Position numbers and translations under genes: made by a program
The notes under the pieces: model-generated
What the model was told of the DNA's origin: nothing
Database searches by the model: none
Seen by the model: only the letters and a program-made list of their open reading frames with translations
Assembly: GCF_036195325.1 (NCBI RefSeq)
Contig: NZ_CP108101.1
Coordinates: 4,836,001 to 4,900,000, forward strand
DNA length: 64,000 nucleotides
Source of the DNA: Streptomyces sp. NBC_00234
GTDB lineage: Bacteria > Actinomycetota > Actinomycetes > Streptomycetales > Streptomycetaceae
Reading direction: 5' to 3'
Part shown: piece by piece, positions 24,720-34,709 of the stretch
How the letters are laid out: every line of letters begins with the position of its first letter
Position numbering within the stretch: the first letter of the stretch is position 1

Positions 24720-25028
24720 GTGTCGACCACCAGCTCCAAGGTTGCGATCAAGCCGCTCGAGGACCGCATTGTGGTCCAGCCGCTCGACGCCGAGCAGACC
24801 ACGGCCTCCGGCCTGGTCATTCCCGACACCGCCAAGGAGAAGCCCCAGGAGGGCGTCGTCCTGGCCGTGGGCCCGGGCCGCTTCGAGAACGGCGAGCGCC
24901 TTCCGCTCGACGTCAAGACCGGCGACGTCGTTCTGTACAGCAAGTACGGCGGCACCGAGGTGAAGTACAACGGCGAGGAGTACCTCGTCCTCTCGGCTCG
25001 CGACGTGCTCGCGATCGTCGAGAAGTAA
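24720..25028 (+). CDS. groES: Co-chaperonin GroES
   Basis: 102 aa. Heptameric lid of the GroEL chamber. Motifs K-P-L-E-D-R-I-V-V near residues 11-19, the mobile loop T-T-A-S-G-L-V-I-P-D and the C-terminal V-L-Y-S-K-Y-G-G-T-E-V. GTG 24720 is preceded by GAAGGGGGAG. First gene of the groES-groEL1 operon controlled by two CIRCE elements. Confidence 0.97.
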   Translation: MSTTSSKVAIKPLEDRIVVQPLDAEQTTASGLVIPDTAKEKPQEGVVLAVGPGRFENGERLPLDVKTGDVVLYSKYGGTEVKYNGEEYLVLSARDVLAIVEK

Positions 25029-25129
25029 TTCACCCACGTTTGTTTCTGTTCTGCGCCCCTGGCCCCCTGCGAAATAACTAGCCGGGCGGACAGGGGCGCA
25101 GTTCGTTTTGAGAGGACAGGCAACAGCCC

Positions 25130-26752
<1,623 letters not shown>

Positions 26753-26772
26753 TACGCACCCGGTACACCACT

Positions 26773-26809
26773 GAGGCCCGGTACCCCCGTCGCGGGGGTA
26801 CCGGGCCTC
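26773..26809 (+). terminator. Terminator of the groES-groEL1 operon
   Basis: Perfect 16-bp stem, left arm GAGGCCCGGTACCCCC (26773-26788), right arm 26794-26809, five-base loop, no long T-tract. May also work for the convergent hydroxyacid dehydrogenase gene. Confidence 0.85.
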
Positions 26810-26850
26810 GGTCGTTGCGTGGACCGCCCGGCCGGCGGCCGTGTCCGGGG

Positions 26851-27879
26851 TCACGCCGAGTGGTCCAGCACCTCCGGGGTCACCGGGTCCGCGAACGGCT
26901 GTCCCTGGGCGAAGCGTTCCAGCTCGTCCAGCGCGTGATCGGCCATGCGGTGCAGCTCGTTGCCCAGCGACCCCGCGATGTGCGGGGTGAGCAGGACGTT
27001 CGGCAGGTCGTACAACGGGGAAGCCGCCGCCGGGAGTTCGGGCGCCGTCACATCCAGCACGGCGTGCAGCCGGCCGCCCACCAGCTCGGGGAGCAGCGCC
27101 TCCTCGTCGACCAGGGAGCCGCGCGCCGTGTTGATGAGGGTCGCCCCCGTCGGCATCAGGGCCAGCTGTTCCGCCCCGATGAGGTGGCGGGTCTCGGGGA
27201 GCTGGGGAGCGTGGACGGAGACGACCGAGCTGCGGGCGCACAGCTCCGCCAGCGTCGCCGACCGCACACCGAGCCCGGCCGCCTCGGCGGCGGAGACGTA
27301 CGGGTCGTACAGCAGCACGTCCAGATCGAACGGGCGCAGCAGCTCGATCACCCGGCGGCCTATCCGGGACGCCCCGACGATGCCGACCGTACGGCGGTAG
27401 TTGCCGCTCGCACCGAGGTCCTGGAGCCAGTCGTGGTCGGCCCGCAGCGCCCGGTAGCGCTGAGCGGCGTGCAGCACCCGCTTGTTGGCGAAGATGATCG
27501 CGGCGAGGGTGAACTCGGCGACGGGCAGGGCGTTGGCGCCGGCCGCCGAGGTGACGGCGATGCCGCGTTCCCAGCAGGCGTCGGTGATGTGGTGCTTGAC
27601 GGACCCGGCCGCGTGCACGACGGCGCGCAGCCGGGGGGCGGCGGCGAGGATCTCCGCGGTCAGCGGGGTGGCGCCCCAGCAGGTGAGGAGCACGTCCGCC
27701 CCGGCGAGGGCCGTGGCCACCTCCGGTCCGGGCGCGGCCAGGTCGTGGGCGACGAGGCCGGGGTCCGTACGGGTGAGGGCTGCCAGCCGGGTGCGGTGGC
27801 GCTCGGCGAACAGCCTGTCGGCGATGCCGGGCCCCATCGCGAGCAGTGCGCGGGGCCGGTTGTCAGTGGCGTGGGGCAT
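26851..27879 (-). CDS. D-isomer-specific 2-hydroxyacid dehydrogenase
   Basis: 342 aa. NAD-binding Rossmann core with G-I-V-G-A-S-R-I-G-R-R near residues 170-180, the L-I-N-T-A-R-G-S-L-V-D-E motif with the catalytic Arg, the catalytic Glu region near 260 and the terminal T-P-H-I-A-G-S with the catalytic His. All family catalytic positions appear intact. Last gene of the minus-strand sugar-transport operon (36-base gap to the permease), so it may act on a hydroxy- or keto-acid from degradation of the imported sugar; the substrate cannot be inferred. Confidence 0.87.
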   Translation of the reverse strand: MPHATDNRPRALLAMGPGIADRLFAERHRTRLAALTRTDPGLVAHDLAAPGPEVATALAGADVLLTCWGATPLTAEILAAAPRLRAVVHAAGSVKHHITDACWERGIAVTSAAGANALPVAEFTLAAIIFANKRVLHAAQRYRALRADHDWLQDLGASGNYRRTVGIVGASRIGRRVIELLRPFDLDVLLYDPYVSAAEAAGLGVRSATLAELCARSSVVSVHAPQLPETRHLIGAEQLALMPTGATLINTARGSLVDEEALLPELVGGRLHAVLDVTAPELPAAASPLYDLPNVLLTPHIAGSLGNELHRMADHALDELERFAQGQPFADPVTPEVLDHSA

Positions 27880-27915
27880 GGTGGAACTCGACTCCTCAAG
27901 GTCTCGCGCTGACGG

Positions 27916-28770
27916 TCACTTGACGCTTCCGGCCGTCAGACCCGCCTTCCAGTGCCGCTGCAGTGAGACGAAGGCGACGATCAGGGGGATGACGGCGAGG
28001 AGGGAACCGGTGACGACGAGAGGGTAGAAGCTCGGCTCGCCATGGGTGTTGGTGTTCCAGGAGTACAGACCGAGGCTCAGGGGGAAGAGCTTGCGGTCCG
28101 AGAGCATCACCAGGGGGAGGAAGAAGTTGTTCCAGATCGCGGTGAACTGGAACAGGAAGACCGTCACGAAGCCCGGCATGACCATCCGCAGACCGATCGA
28201 CCAGAAGGTGCGCAGCTCACCGGCGCCGTCGATCCGGGCCGCCTCCAGCGCCTCGTTCGGGATGTATCCGGCGCAGAAGACCCGCGCGAGATACACGCCG
28301 AACGGGTTGACCAGGACGGGGATCAGCACCGACCAGTAGGTGTTGACCAGCCCGGTCTTCGAGGCCAGCAGGTACATCGGCAGGGCCAGCGCGGTGGTCG
28401 GGACGAGCACGCCCATCAGGACGAGGCCGAACAGCTTCTCCTTGCCCCGGAATTCGTACGTGTTGAAGGCGTAGCCCGCCGCGACACAGATCAGGGAGCA
28501 GACGAGCGCGCCGCCTCCGGCGTAGAGAAGGCTGTTGACGTACCAGCGGAAGTAGATGCCGTCGCCGTACGCGGCGAGGTTCGAGAGGTTCTCGCCGAGG
28601 TTGAAGCCCTCGAAGGAGAAGGCGTTGCCCGCGAGCAGGTCACCGGTGTCCTTGGTGGCGGCGGTGACCAGCCAGACGAGCGGGAAGAGCATGTAGACGA
28701 CGGCGAGCACCAGGAAGCCGTTGACGGCGGTCTTCGACAGCCAGCGGTTCGGGGGAGCTGAGGGGTTCAT
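27916..28770 (-). CDS. Carbohydrate ABC transporter permease (MalG/UgpE type)
   Basis: 284 aa, six transmembrane helices. The cytoplasmic EAA loop appears as E-A-A-R-I-D-G-A-G-E-L-R-T-F near residues 183-196, which docks to an MsiK-like shared ATPase; no ATPase gene is in this operon, as usual for streptomycete CUT1 importers. ATG 28770 overlaps the stop of the MalF-type permease gene (ATGA). Confidence 0.93.
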   Translation of the reverse strand: MNPSAPPNRWLSKTAVNGFLVLAVVYMLFPLVWLVTAATKDTGDLLAGNAFSFEGFNLGENLSNLAAYGDGIYFRWYVNSLLYAGGGALVCSLICVAAGYAFNTYEFRGKEKLFGLVLMGVLVPTTALALPMYLLASKTGLVNTYWSVLIPVLVNPFGVYLARVFCAGYIPNEALEAARIDGAGELRTFWSIGLRMVMPGFVTVFLFQFTAIWNNFFLPLVMLSDRKLFPLSLGLYSWNTNTHGEPSFYPLVVTGSLLAVIPLIVAFVSLQRHWKAGLTAGSVK

Positions 28771-29660
28771 GCCTTCCTGCCCTTGCGTCCGGTGAAGCGG
28801 GTGACGACGAAGGACAGCAGCGCGGCGGTCAGGGCCAGCAGGATGGAGGCCGCGGCGGCGAGCCCGTAGTCGTTGCGTTCGAAGGCCGCGGTGTACGCGT
28901 ACATGTTCGGCGTCCAGGTGGAGGAGACGGCGGAGCCGGTCCCCTTGTTGAGGATCAGCGGCTCGGTGAACAGCTGGAGCGAGCCGATGATCGTGAACAG
29001 GGCGACCATCGCGACCGAGGCGCGGATCAGCGGCACCTTGATGGAGAAGGCGATCCGCCAGGCCCCCGCGCCGTCCACCGTGGCCGCTTCGAGTACGGAA
29101 CGGTCCACGGCCTGGAGGGCGGCGTAGAAGATCACCATGTTGTAGCCGAGCCATTCCCACAGCGCGATGTTGACGATGGAGGGGAGGGCGCCTTCGGAGG
29201 AGAAGAAGTCGAAGCCGATTCCCCCGGACTCCATGGCGCTGACCACCGGGCTGAGCTGGGGTGTGTAGAGGTAGACCCAGATCAGCGCGGCGATGATGCC
29301 CGGCACGGCATGCGGGAGGAAGAGCGCGAGCTGGAAGAACCTGCGGGCGCGGGCGAGTGTGGAGTCCAGCAGCAGGGCGAGCGCGAGGGCTCCGACGAGC
29401 AGCAGCGGAATGTAGAAGAGGCAGTATCCGAGCAGGACGACGAAGCCCTCGCGGAAGGCCCGGTCACCCAGCGCCGCCGCGTAGTTGTCGAGGCCGCTGA
29501 AGACGGTCTCGGTACCGCCGAAGCCCAGTCCGGACTGCTTCTCGGTGAACAGGCTGAGCCAGACCGCGTAACCGATCGGCACCACCATGACCACGGTGAA
29601 CAGTGCGAAGAACGGGCCCAGCAGGACGGCGGCGGCTCTGGTTGTCCGGGCGCGCTTCAT
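28767..29660 (-). CDS. Carbohydrate ABC transporter permease (MalF/UgpA type)
   Basis: 297 aa, six predicted membrane helices. EAA loop E-A-A-T-V-D-G-A-G-A-W-R near residues 195-206. Its start codon overlaps the stop of the binding-protein gene (TGATG) and its stop overlaps the next permease start, so the three transport genes are translationally coupled. Forms the membrane channel with the MalG-type subunit. Confidence 0.93.
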   Translation of the reverse strand: MKRARTTRAAAVLLGPFFALFTVVMVVPIGYAVWLSLFTEKQSGLGFGGTETVFSGLDNYAAALGDRAFREGFVVLLGYCLFYIPLLLVGALALALLLDSTLARARRFFQLALFLPHAVPGIIAALIWVYLYTPQLSPVVSAMESGGIGFDFFSSEGALPSIVNIALWEWLGYNMVIFYAALQAVDRSVLEAATVDGAGAWRIAFSIKVPLIRASVAMVALFTIIGSLQLFTEPLILNKGTGSAVSSTWTPNMYAYTAAFERNDYGLAAAASILLALTAALLSFVVTRFTGRKGRKA

Positions 29661-30991
29661 CAGCCGGCGTCCTCGACCTTCAGGCCGCGCTTCTTGAGCT
29701 CGGCGACCGTGGCGTCGTGGCCCGCCTTCACCGCTTCGGTGAGGGTCGTGTCCCCGCTCGCGACCTTGCCGAACTGGTCCTTGATGATCGTGTTGGAGGT
29801 GCCGGTCGTCGGGCCCCAGGCCCAGTCGGGCCGGATGGACGTCGCGGCGCCCTCGAAGACCTGGTAGATGTCCTCGCCGCCGTAGTAGCTCGCGTCGAAC
29901 GCGGCCTTCGCCACCGGGCGCAGCTCGGCCGCTGCCGGGAAGGCGCTTGACGTGCCGGATGCGATACGGGCCTTGATGCCTTCCGGTGTGGTGGACATCC
30001 AGGTGGCGAACTCGACGGCCGCCTCGGCCTTCTTGCTGTTCTTCGACACGGCGAAGGTGGACCCGCCGAGCATGCCGCTCGCCGGGGTGCCGTCCCAGCT
30101 CGGCATCGGCGCGACCGCCCACTTGCCGCTCTGCTCGGGCAGCGTGCCCTTCAGGACACCGGCGCCCCAGGCGGCTCCGAGGTAGCCGACCGTGCCGCCG
30201 CTCTTGAGGGAGTTGGTCCACTCCGGGCTGAACGAGGCGTTGGCCCGGATCAGGTCGTCGTCGAGCAGGCCCTGCCAGTAGTCGGCGGTCCTGGTGGTCG
30301 CCGCGTCGGTGGTGTTCACCTTCCAGGTGTCGCCCTCGGCCTTGTACCACTGGGCCCCCGCCTGCCAGGCCATCGCCTGGAAGGTGGTCGGGTCGTCGGG
30401 GAAGAAGGTGCCGATGCGGGCCTTCTTGTCGGCCTTCTTGACCTTCTCGGCCGCCTTGCGGAAGTCGTCCCAGGTCTTGGGGACCTCGACGCCGTACTTC
30501 TTGAACAGGTCCTGCCGGTAGTAGAACGCCTGCGGCGAGGCGTCGAACGGGACGGCCCAGTTCTTGCCGCCGAGCGTGGTCAGTTCGACCGCCTGCGGCA
30601 GCAGCTTCTTCTTGATGTCGTCCGTGACGTACGCGCTGATGTCCTGGACCGAGCCCTGGCTGACGAATTCGGGCAGCTGCGGGTACTCGATGCTGACGAG
30701 GTCGGGCGCGTTGCCCGCCTTCACCGCGTTGGAGATCTTGGCGTAGCCGCCCGCGTTACCGGACGGGATCTCCTCGTAGACGACCTTGACGTCCTTGTGC
30801 GAGGCGTTGAACGCGTCGACGACTTCCTTCGATCCCTTCGCCCAGCCCCAGAAGGTGATGCTGACGGGCTTGCCGTCGCTTCCGGGTGCGGCTTCGTCCT
30901 CACCGCTGCCGCCGCAAGCCGTGAGAACGGCGAGGGCGGTGGCGGTGCCGACTATGACGTGGGACGTTCTTCTGCTCCAACTGCGGCTCAC
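29660..30991 (-). CDS. Sugar-binding lipoprotein of a CUT1 ABC importer
   Basis: 443 aa, family 1 extracellular solute-binding protein. Lipobox L-T-A-C-G-G puts the lipidated Cys at 26. The mature protein starts S-I-T-F-W-G-W-A-K-G near 48 and has W-Y-K-A-E-G and the downstream G-Y-L-G-A-A-W-G-A-G region typical of sugar binders. GTG 30991 is preferred because AGGAG lies eight bases before it; the longer in-frame reading lacks a ribosome site. The sugar is unknown. Transcription is from the TTGACT/AAAGAT promoter just upstream. Confidence 0.92.
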   Translation of the reverse strand: MSRSWSRRTSHVIVGTATALAVLTACGGSGEDEAAPGSDGKPVSITFWGWAKGSKEVVDAFNASHKDVKVVYEEIPSGNAGGYAKISNAVKAGNAPDLVSIEYPQLPEFVSQGSVQDISAYVTDDIKKKLLPQAVELTTLGGKNWAVPFDASPQAFYYRQDLFKKYGVEVPKTWDDFRKAAEKVKKADKKARIGTFFPDDPTTFQAMAWQAGAQWYKAEGDTWKVNTTDAATTRTADYWQGLLDDDLIRANASFSPEWTNSLKSGGTVGYLGAAWGAGVLKGTLPEQSGKWAVAPMPSWDGTPASGMLGGSTFAVSKNSKKAEAAVEFATWMSTTPEGIKARIASGTSSAFPAAAELRPVAKAAFDASYYGGEDIYQVFEGAATSIRPDWAWGPTTGTSNTIIKDQFGKVASGDTTLTEAVKAGHDATVAELKKRGLKVEDAG

Positions 30992-31034
30992 AGCGTGGCT
31001 CCTGAACAGGCGGCGACATGGGGCGTTGGCCGTG

Positions 31035-31063
31035 ATCTTTGAACCAGTCGTGACCGAAGTCAA
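31035..31063 (-). promoter_or_regulatory. Promoter of the sugar-transport operon
   Basis: Minus strand: TTGACT (31063-31058), 17-base spacer, AAAGAT (31040-31035). Predicted start near 31028 leaves a leader of about 37 bases. Immediately upstream lie a GAGCGAAA direct repeat (31064-31071 and 31080-31087) and a TGATCGAA site (31115-31122). Confidence 0.65.
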
Positions 31064-31122
31064 GAGCGAAAGATTGATTGAGCGAAAAAAGATCAGAACG
31101 GTTATGAAGCGACGTGATCGAA
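31064..31122. promoter_or_regulatory. Candidate operator region of the sugar operon
   Basis: Contains the GAGCGAAA direct repeat and TGATCGAA at 31115-31122. The same 8-mer or its complement recurs three times in the regulator/beta-helix intergenic region, pointing to one regulator for both. Confidence 0.5.
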
Positions 31123-31126
31123 AGGG

Positions 31127-32221
31127 CTACGCCAGGGGGTCTCCGCAGGAGTCCCGGACGCGCAGCTGCGGGAGCAGCGTCAGATGGCGGCGGGGCAGCC
31201 CCTCGCCCGCGTCCCTGGCCTGCGTGAGGCGTTCCACCAGCAGGTCCGTGGCGTGCCGTCCCACCTCGCGCTTGGGCGGGGCCACGGCGGTCAGCGGGGT
31301 GTCCGCGAGCGCCGCGACCTCGTCGTCGTAGGCGATGAGGGCCAGGTCCTGCGGCACCCGCACGCCGAGCTCCGCCAGGCGCTGCACGACCTGGATGGCG
31401 TCCACGTCGTTGTGGATCAGGGCCGCGGTCGCCACCCCGGAGACGACCGCTTCGCGCAGGGCCTGGACGGCCTCCTCGAAGGCGTCGGGCGCATGGTCGG
31501 CGGGTACGGAGGCGATCACGCCCTGCGGGGCGCGCAGCCCCAGGGCGGCGAGCGCCTCCTCGTACCCGGACCGCACCGCGAGGGCCGTCGGCGAATCGGC
31601 GCGGGCCATCAGCAGCGGCGCCCCGTGACCCAGCCCCACCAGGTGGCGCAGGGCGAGCAGCACTCCGTGCCGGTGGTCCGAGCAGACCCGGTCCAGGCCG
31701 TCCAGCGGCGAGCCGGCGGCGGGCTGCCGTTCCAGGAGCACCGTGGGCACCGGCAGCGAGGTGATCCAGTCGCCGTACGCGGCAGGGTCGCCGGGCCGCC
31801 GCCAGCCGGGCGCGATCAGCACGCCCTCGGCGCCCGCGGCGAGCAGGCCCTGGGTGCGTGCGTGGTCCTCCTCCGGCCGGTAGTCCGAGATCCGCAGGAT
31901 CAGCCGGGCCCCGGCGCGGGCCGCGGCCTCGTGCGCCCCGCGGATCACTTCGGCGAAGTAGTACGTCGCGGAGGGCGCGAGCATGCCGAGTACCAGTCCG
32001 CCGCCCGCGGCGTCGGAGGCCGCGGGGCCCTGGCCCTGCGGCCAGGAGACCGAACCGTGCACCCGGTCGAGCAGGCCCCGACCTGCCAGATCCTCGACGT
32101 CCCGGCGCACCGTGACGGGTGAAACCCCCAGCTGGGAGGCGAGGTCGGAGACGCGGGCCGAGCCCCGTTCCCGTACCAGCCCCAGCAGGCGGTCATGACG
32201 TTCAGCAGCACTTTCGCGCAC
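31127..32221 (-). CDS. Transcriptional regulator: DeoR-type HTH fused to LacI-type sugar-sensing domain
   Basis: 364 aa. N-terminal winged HTH (about residues 8-58) of DeoR type with V-S-D-L-A-S-Q-L-G-V-S-P-V-T-V-R-R-D. The rest is a periplasmic-binding-protein-like sensor with V-L-G-M-L-A-P-S near 75 and the LacI-typical I-A-Y-D-D-E-V-A motif near 305. GTG 32221 was chosen because GAGGGG lies about nine bases upstream; more upstream codons have no ribosome site. It lies between the transporter operon and the divergent beta-helix gene, and is therefore the likely local sugar-responsive repressor. Confidence 0.88.
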   Translation of the reverse strand: MRESAAERHDRLLGLVRERGSARVSDLASQLGVSPVTVRRDVEDLAGRGLLDRVHGSVSWPQGQGPAASDAAGGGLVLGMLAPSATYYFAEVIRGAHEAAARAGARLILRISDYRPEEDHARTQGLLAAGAEGVLIAPGWRRPGDPAAYGDWITSLPVPTVLLERQPAAGSPLDGLDRVCSDHRHGVLLALRHLVGLGHGAPLLMARADSPTALAVRSGYEEALAALGLRAPQGVIASVPADHAPDAFEEAVQALREAVVSGVATAALIHNDVDAIQVVQRLAELGVRVPQDLALIAYDDEVAALADTPLTAVAPPKREVGRHATDLLVERLTQARDAGEGLPRRHLTLLPQLRVRDSCGDPLA

Positions 32222-32266
32222 GGCAGGAGTCCCCTCGACATGTGTGTCCCCGATCCTAGACCACAA

Positions 32267-32321
32267 TGATCGAACGACGGGAGTTTCGATCATTCAAACG
32301 TTTTCCATTGACGTTCGATCA
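32267..32321. promoter_or_regulatory. Operator cluster in the regulator/beta-helix divergent region
   Basis: TGATCGAA (32267-32274) and its complement TTCGATCA (32285-32292) form an inverted pair; a further TTCGATCA (32314-32321) lies inside the spacer of the beta-helix promoter. A LacI/CRE-like CAAACGTTTT sits between them (about 32295-32304). Confidence 0.55.
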
Positions 32322-32336
32322 GTCCGAGTCCAGGAT
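32308..32336 (+). promoter_or_regulatory. Promoter of the beta-helix protein gene
   Basis: TTGACG (32308-32313), 17-base spacer containing TTCGATCA, CAGGAT (32331-32336). Occupation of that site would block RNA polymerase. Confidence 0.6.
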
Positions 32337-32391
32337 TCCGGGCGATGCCGACCCGATCCGATCCGACTCGGACTCTTCGTACGGAGGAATT

Positions 32392-33921
32392 GTGAGACAT
32401 CGCGTCACCGCTGCCGCGCTCGCCGCCCTGACCGCCGCCGCCGGTCTGACCGCCGTGAGCCAGGGCGCCGCGCAGGCCGCACCCACGGGCCGCGCCTTCC
32501 ATGTCGACTGCTCCGCCGCGCCGCAGGGAGCGGACGGAAGCCCCCGGCACCCCTGGACGACCCTCGCCGAGGCCAACGCCGTCACCTACGGGCCCGGCGA
32601 CCGGCTGCTCTTCAAGCGCGGAGCCACCTGTACCGGCACCCTCACCCCCAAGGGCGCGGGATCGGCCGACGCCCCGTTCACCATCGCCGACTACGGCGAC
32701 AGCCCGGAACGGGCCAGGCTCGACGGCGCGGGCGCACACGACGTCGTCCTCCTCGCGGACACCGAGCACGTCCGGCTCACCGCGCTGGAGATCACCAACG
32801 CCGCGAACCCCGGCAGCGAACGCAACGCCGTACGGCTGCGTCTGACCGACTACGGCACGGCCCGCGGGTTCGAGATCGACCACCTCTACATCCACGACGT
32901 GCGGGGCGGCGACTACAAGACGATCACCGGCTCCAGCGCCATCCACGTGGCGGTCCAGGGCACGGCCAGGGCCAGCAGCTACGACGGCGTCGACATCCAC
33001 CACAACCTCATCGAGGACGTCGACCGGGAGGGCATCTACTTCAAGTCGACGTTCTCCAAGCGCGCACTGGTCGGCAACCAGCAGGACCCGAACGTCTACC
33101 CCGGCCCCTGGACCCCGTCCACCGGCGTCCGCATCCACCACAACACGCTCCGGTCGCTGGCCGGCGACGGCATGAAACTGGACACCACCGCGGGTGCCCG
33201 CGTGGACCACAACCGCGTCGACGGCTTCCAGCTGCGCTCGCCCTCCGCCAACGCGGGCATCTGGACCTTCAACACCGACGACACGACCATCGAGTACAAC
33301 GAGGTCTCGGGCGGCGGGAACACCCACGACGGCATGTCCTTCGATGCCGATGGCGCCTCCAACCACACGGTGTTCCAGTACAACTACAGCCACGACAACA
33401 AGGGCGGCTTCCTGCTGGTCTGCCCCTACAGCGGCGCCAAGACCGTCGACACGGTCGTCCGCTACAACGTCAGCCGCAACGACGGAGCCCGGCTGTTCCA
33501 GAACTGCTGGGGACCCATCCTCAACACCCGGATCTACAACAACTCCTTCTACAACAAGGAGAAGATCCCGGCCTATCTGGTGCAGGACGACAACAGCAAC
33601 CCCTCCGCCACCGTCCACGAACAGACCATCCGCAACAACGTCTTCGTCAGCGGCGGCACCGGCGGATACGGCTTCACCAACCCCACCCCCGGCCTGTCCT
33701 TCGACCACAACGCGTTCTACGGCATCACGATGACCCGCCCCAACCCCGGGGGAGTCACCGGCGACCCGCTGCTGCGCGCGGACTGGCGGCTGGGCGCCGG
33801 CTCACCCGCCCTCGGAGCGGGCGCCGTCGTCGAGGACAACGGAGGCAAGGACTACTTCGGCAACCCGCTGCCGGACACCGCCCCGAACCTCGGCGCCTAC
33901 GAAGGCCCCGGCCTTCCGTAA
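32392..33921 (+). CDS. Secreted right-handed parallel beta-helix protein (pectate-lyase-like)
   Basis: 509 aa. Sec signal peptide (about 1-30, ending A-Q-A-A) and then a long series of beta-helix coils with repeated H-x-N and N-x-V/I patterns (I-H-H-N-L-I, I-H-H-N-T-L, I-E-Y-N-E-V, I-Y-N-N-S-F, I-R-N-N-V-F). This is the fold of polysaccharide lyases and glycoside hydrolases of the pectin group, but no specific family active site can be named with confidence. GTG 32392 has GGAGGAA directly upstream. It probably releases the sugar taken up by the neighbouring importer. Confidence 0.85.
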   Translation: MRHRVTAAALAALTAAAGLTAVSQGAAQAAPTGRAFHVDCSAAPQGADGSPRHPWTTLAEANAVTYGPGDRLLFKRGATCTGTLTPKGAGSADAPFTIADYGDSPERARLDGAGAHDVVLLADTEHVRLTALEITNAANPGSERNAVRLRLTDYGTARGFEIDHLYIHDVRGGDYKTITGSSAIHVAVQGTARASSYDGVDIHHNLIEDVDREGIYFKSTFSKRALVGNQQDPNVYPGPWTPSTGVRIHHNTLRSLAGDGMKLDTTAGARVDHNRVDGFQLRSPSANAGIWTFNTDDTTIEYNEVSGGGNTHDGMSFDADGASNHTVFQYNYSHDNKGGFLLVCPYSGAKTVDTVVRYNVSRNDGARLFQNCWGPILNTRIYNNSFYNKEKIPAYLVQDDNSNPSATVHEQTIRNNVFVSGGTGGYGFTNPTPGLSFDHNAFYGITMTRPNPGGVTGDPLLRADWRLGAGSPALGAGAVVEDNGGKDYFGNPLPDTAPNLGAYEGPGLP

Positions 33922-33925
33922 CACC

Positions 33926-34699
33926 CTACTGAGGACCGTACTTGCGGCCTGTCCTGGAGGTGACCCCTCCGAGCAGGCCGCGAGGCGTCACCTTCACCAG
34001 CCCCATCAGGGCCTTGTACCGGGCGTCGGGAACCGACACGGTCCTGCCGCGCGCGAGGTCCGCGAGCGCGCTCGTCACCAGCTTGTCCGCGTCGAGCCAC
34101 ATCCAGCCGGGGATGTTGCCCGTCCCCATCCCGGCCCGCTCGTGGAACTCCGTCCGCACGAATCCGGGGCACAGCGCCATCAGCCGCACCCCCGAGCCGG
34201 CCAGGTCCTTGGCCGCACCCTGGGTGAACTGCACGACCCACGCCTTCGACGCCCCGTACGTCCCGCGCGGCACGAACGCCGCGACGGACGCCACGTTGAT
34301 GACTCCGCCGCGCCCCCGCTCCTTCATCCCGGCCGCCGCGGCGGACGTCAGCCGCAGCACCGCCTCGCAGTGCACCTTCAGCATCGTCAGCTCGTCGGCC
34401 ATGGGGACCTCCAGATAGCGCCCCTTGTTGCCGAAGCCGGCGTTGTTGACCAGGAGGTCGACGGACTGGTGGCGATCCCGGAGCCGGGCCTCCACCGCCG
34501 CGATGCCCTTGTCCTCGGAGAGGTCGGCCGTCAGGACCTCGGCCTCGATGCCGTGCCGGTCGTGCAGTTCGGTGGCCTGGACCCGCAGCCGCTCGGTGTC
34601 ACGGGCCACCAGCACCAGGTTGTGCCCCTCGCCCGCGAGCCGCCGCGCGAAAGCGGCCCCGATTCCCGCCGTCGCGCCCGTAATCAGTGCAGTCGTCAT
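33926..34699 (-). CDS. Short-chain dehydrogenase/reductase
   Basis: 257 aa. Classical SDR: cofactor motif T-G-A-T-A-G-I-G near residues 7-14, N-N-A-G near 85 and catalytic Tyr in the Y-G-A-S-K motif near 150, with the upstream Ser in the V-A-S-V strand. Substrate unknown. ATG 34699 gives the usual N-terminus; a GTG nine bases upstream is possible. It follows the multicopper oxidase gene by ten bases on the same strand and ends four bases from the convergent beta-helix gene. Confidence 0.9.
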   Translation of the reverse strand: MTTALITGATAGIGAAFARRLAGEGHNLVLVARDTERLRVQATELHDRHGIEAEVLTADLSEDKGIAAVEARLRDRHQSVDLLVNNAGFGNKGRYLEVPMADELTMLKVHCEAVLRLTSAAAAGMKERGRGGVINVASVAAFVPRGTYGASKAWVVQFTQGAAKDLAGSGVRLMALCPGFVRTEFHERAGMGTGNIPGWMWLDADKLVTSALADLARGRTVSVPDARYKALMGLVKVTPRGLLGGVTSRTGRKYGPQ

Positions 34700-34709
34700 A
34701 CGCGGCACG

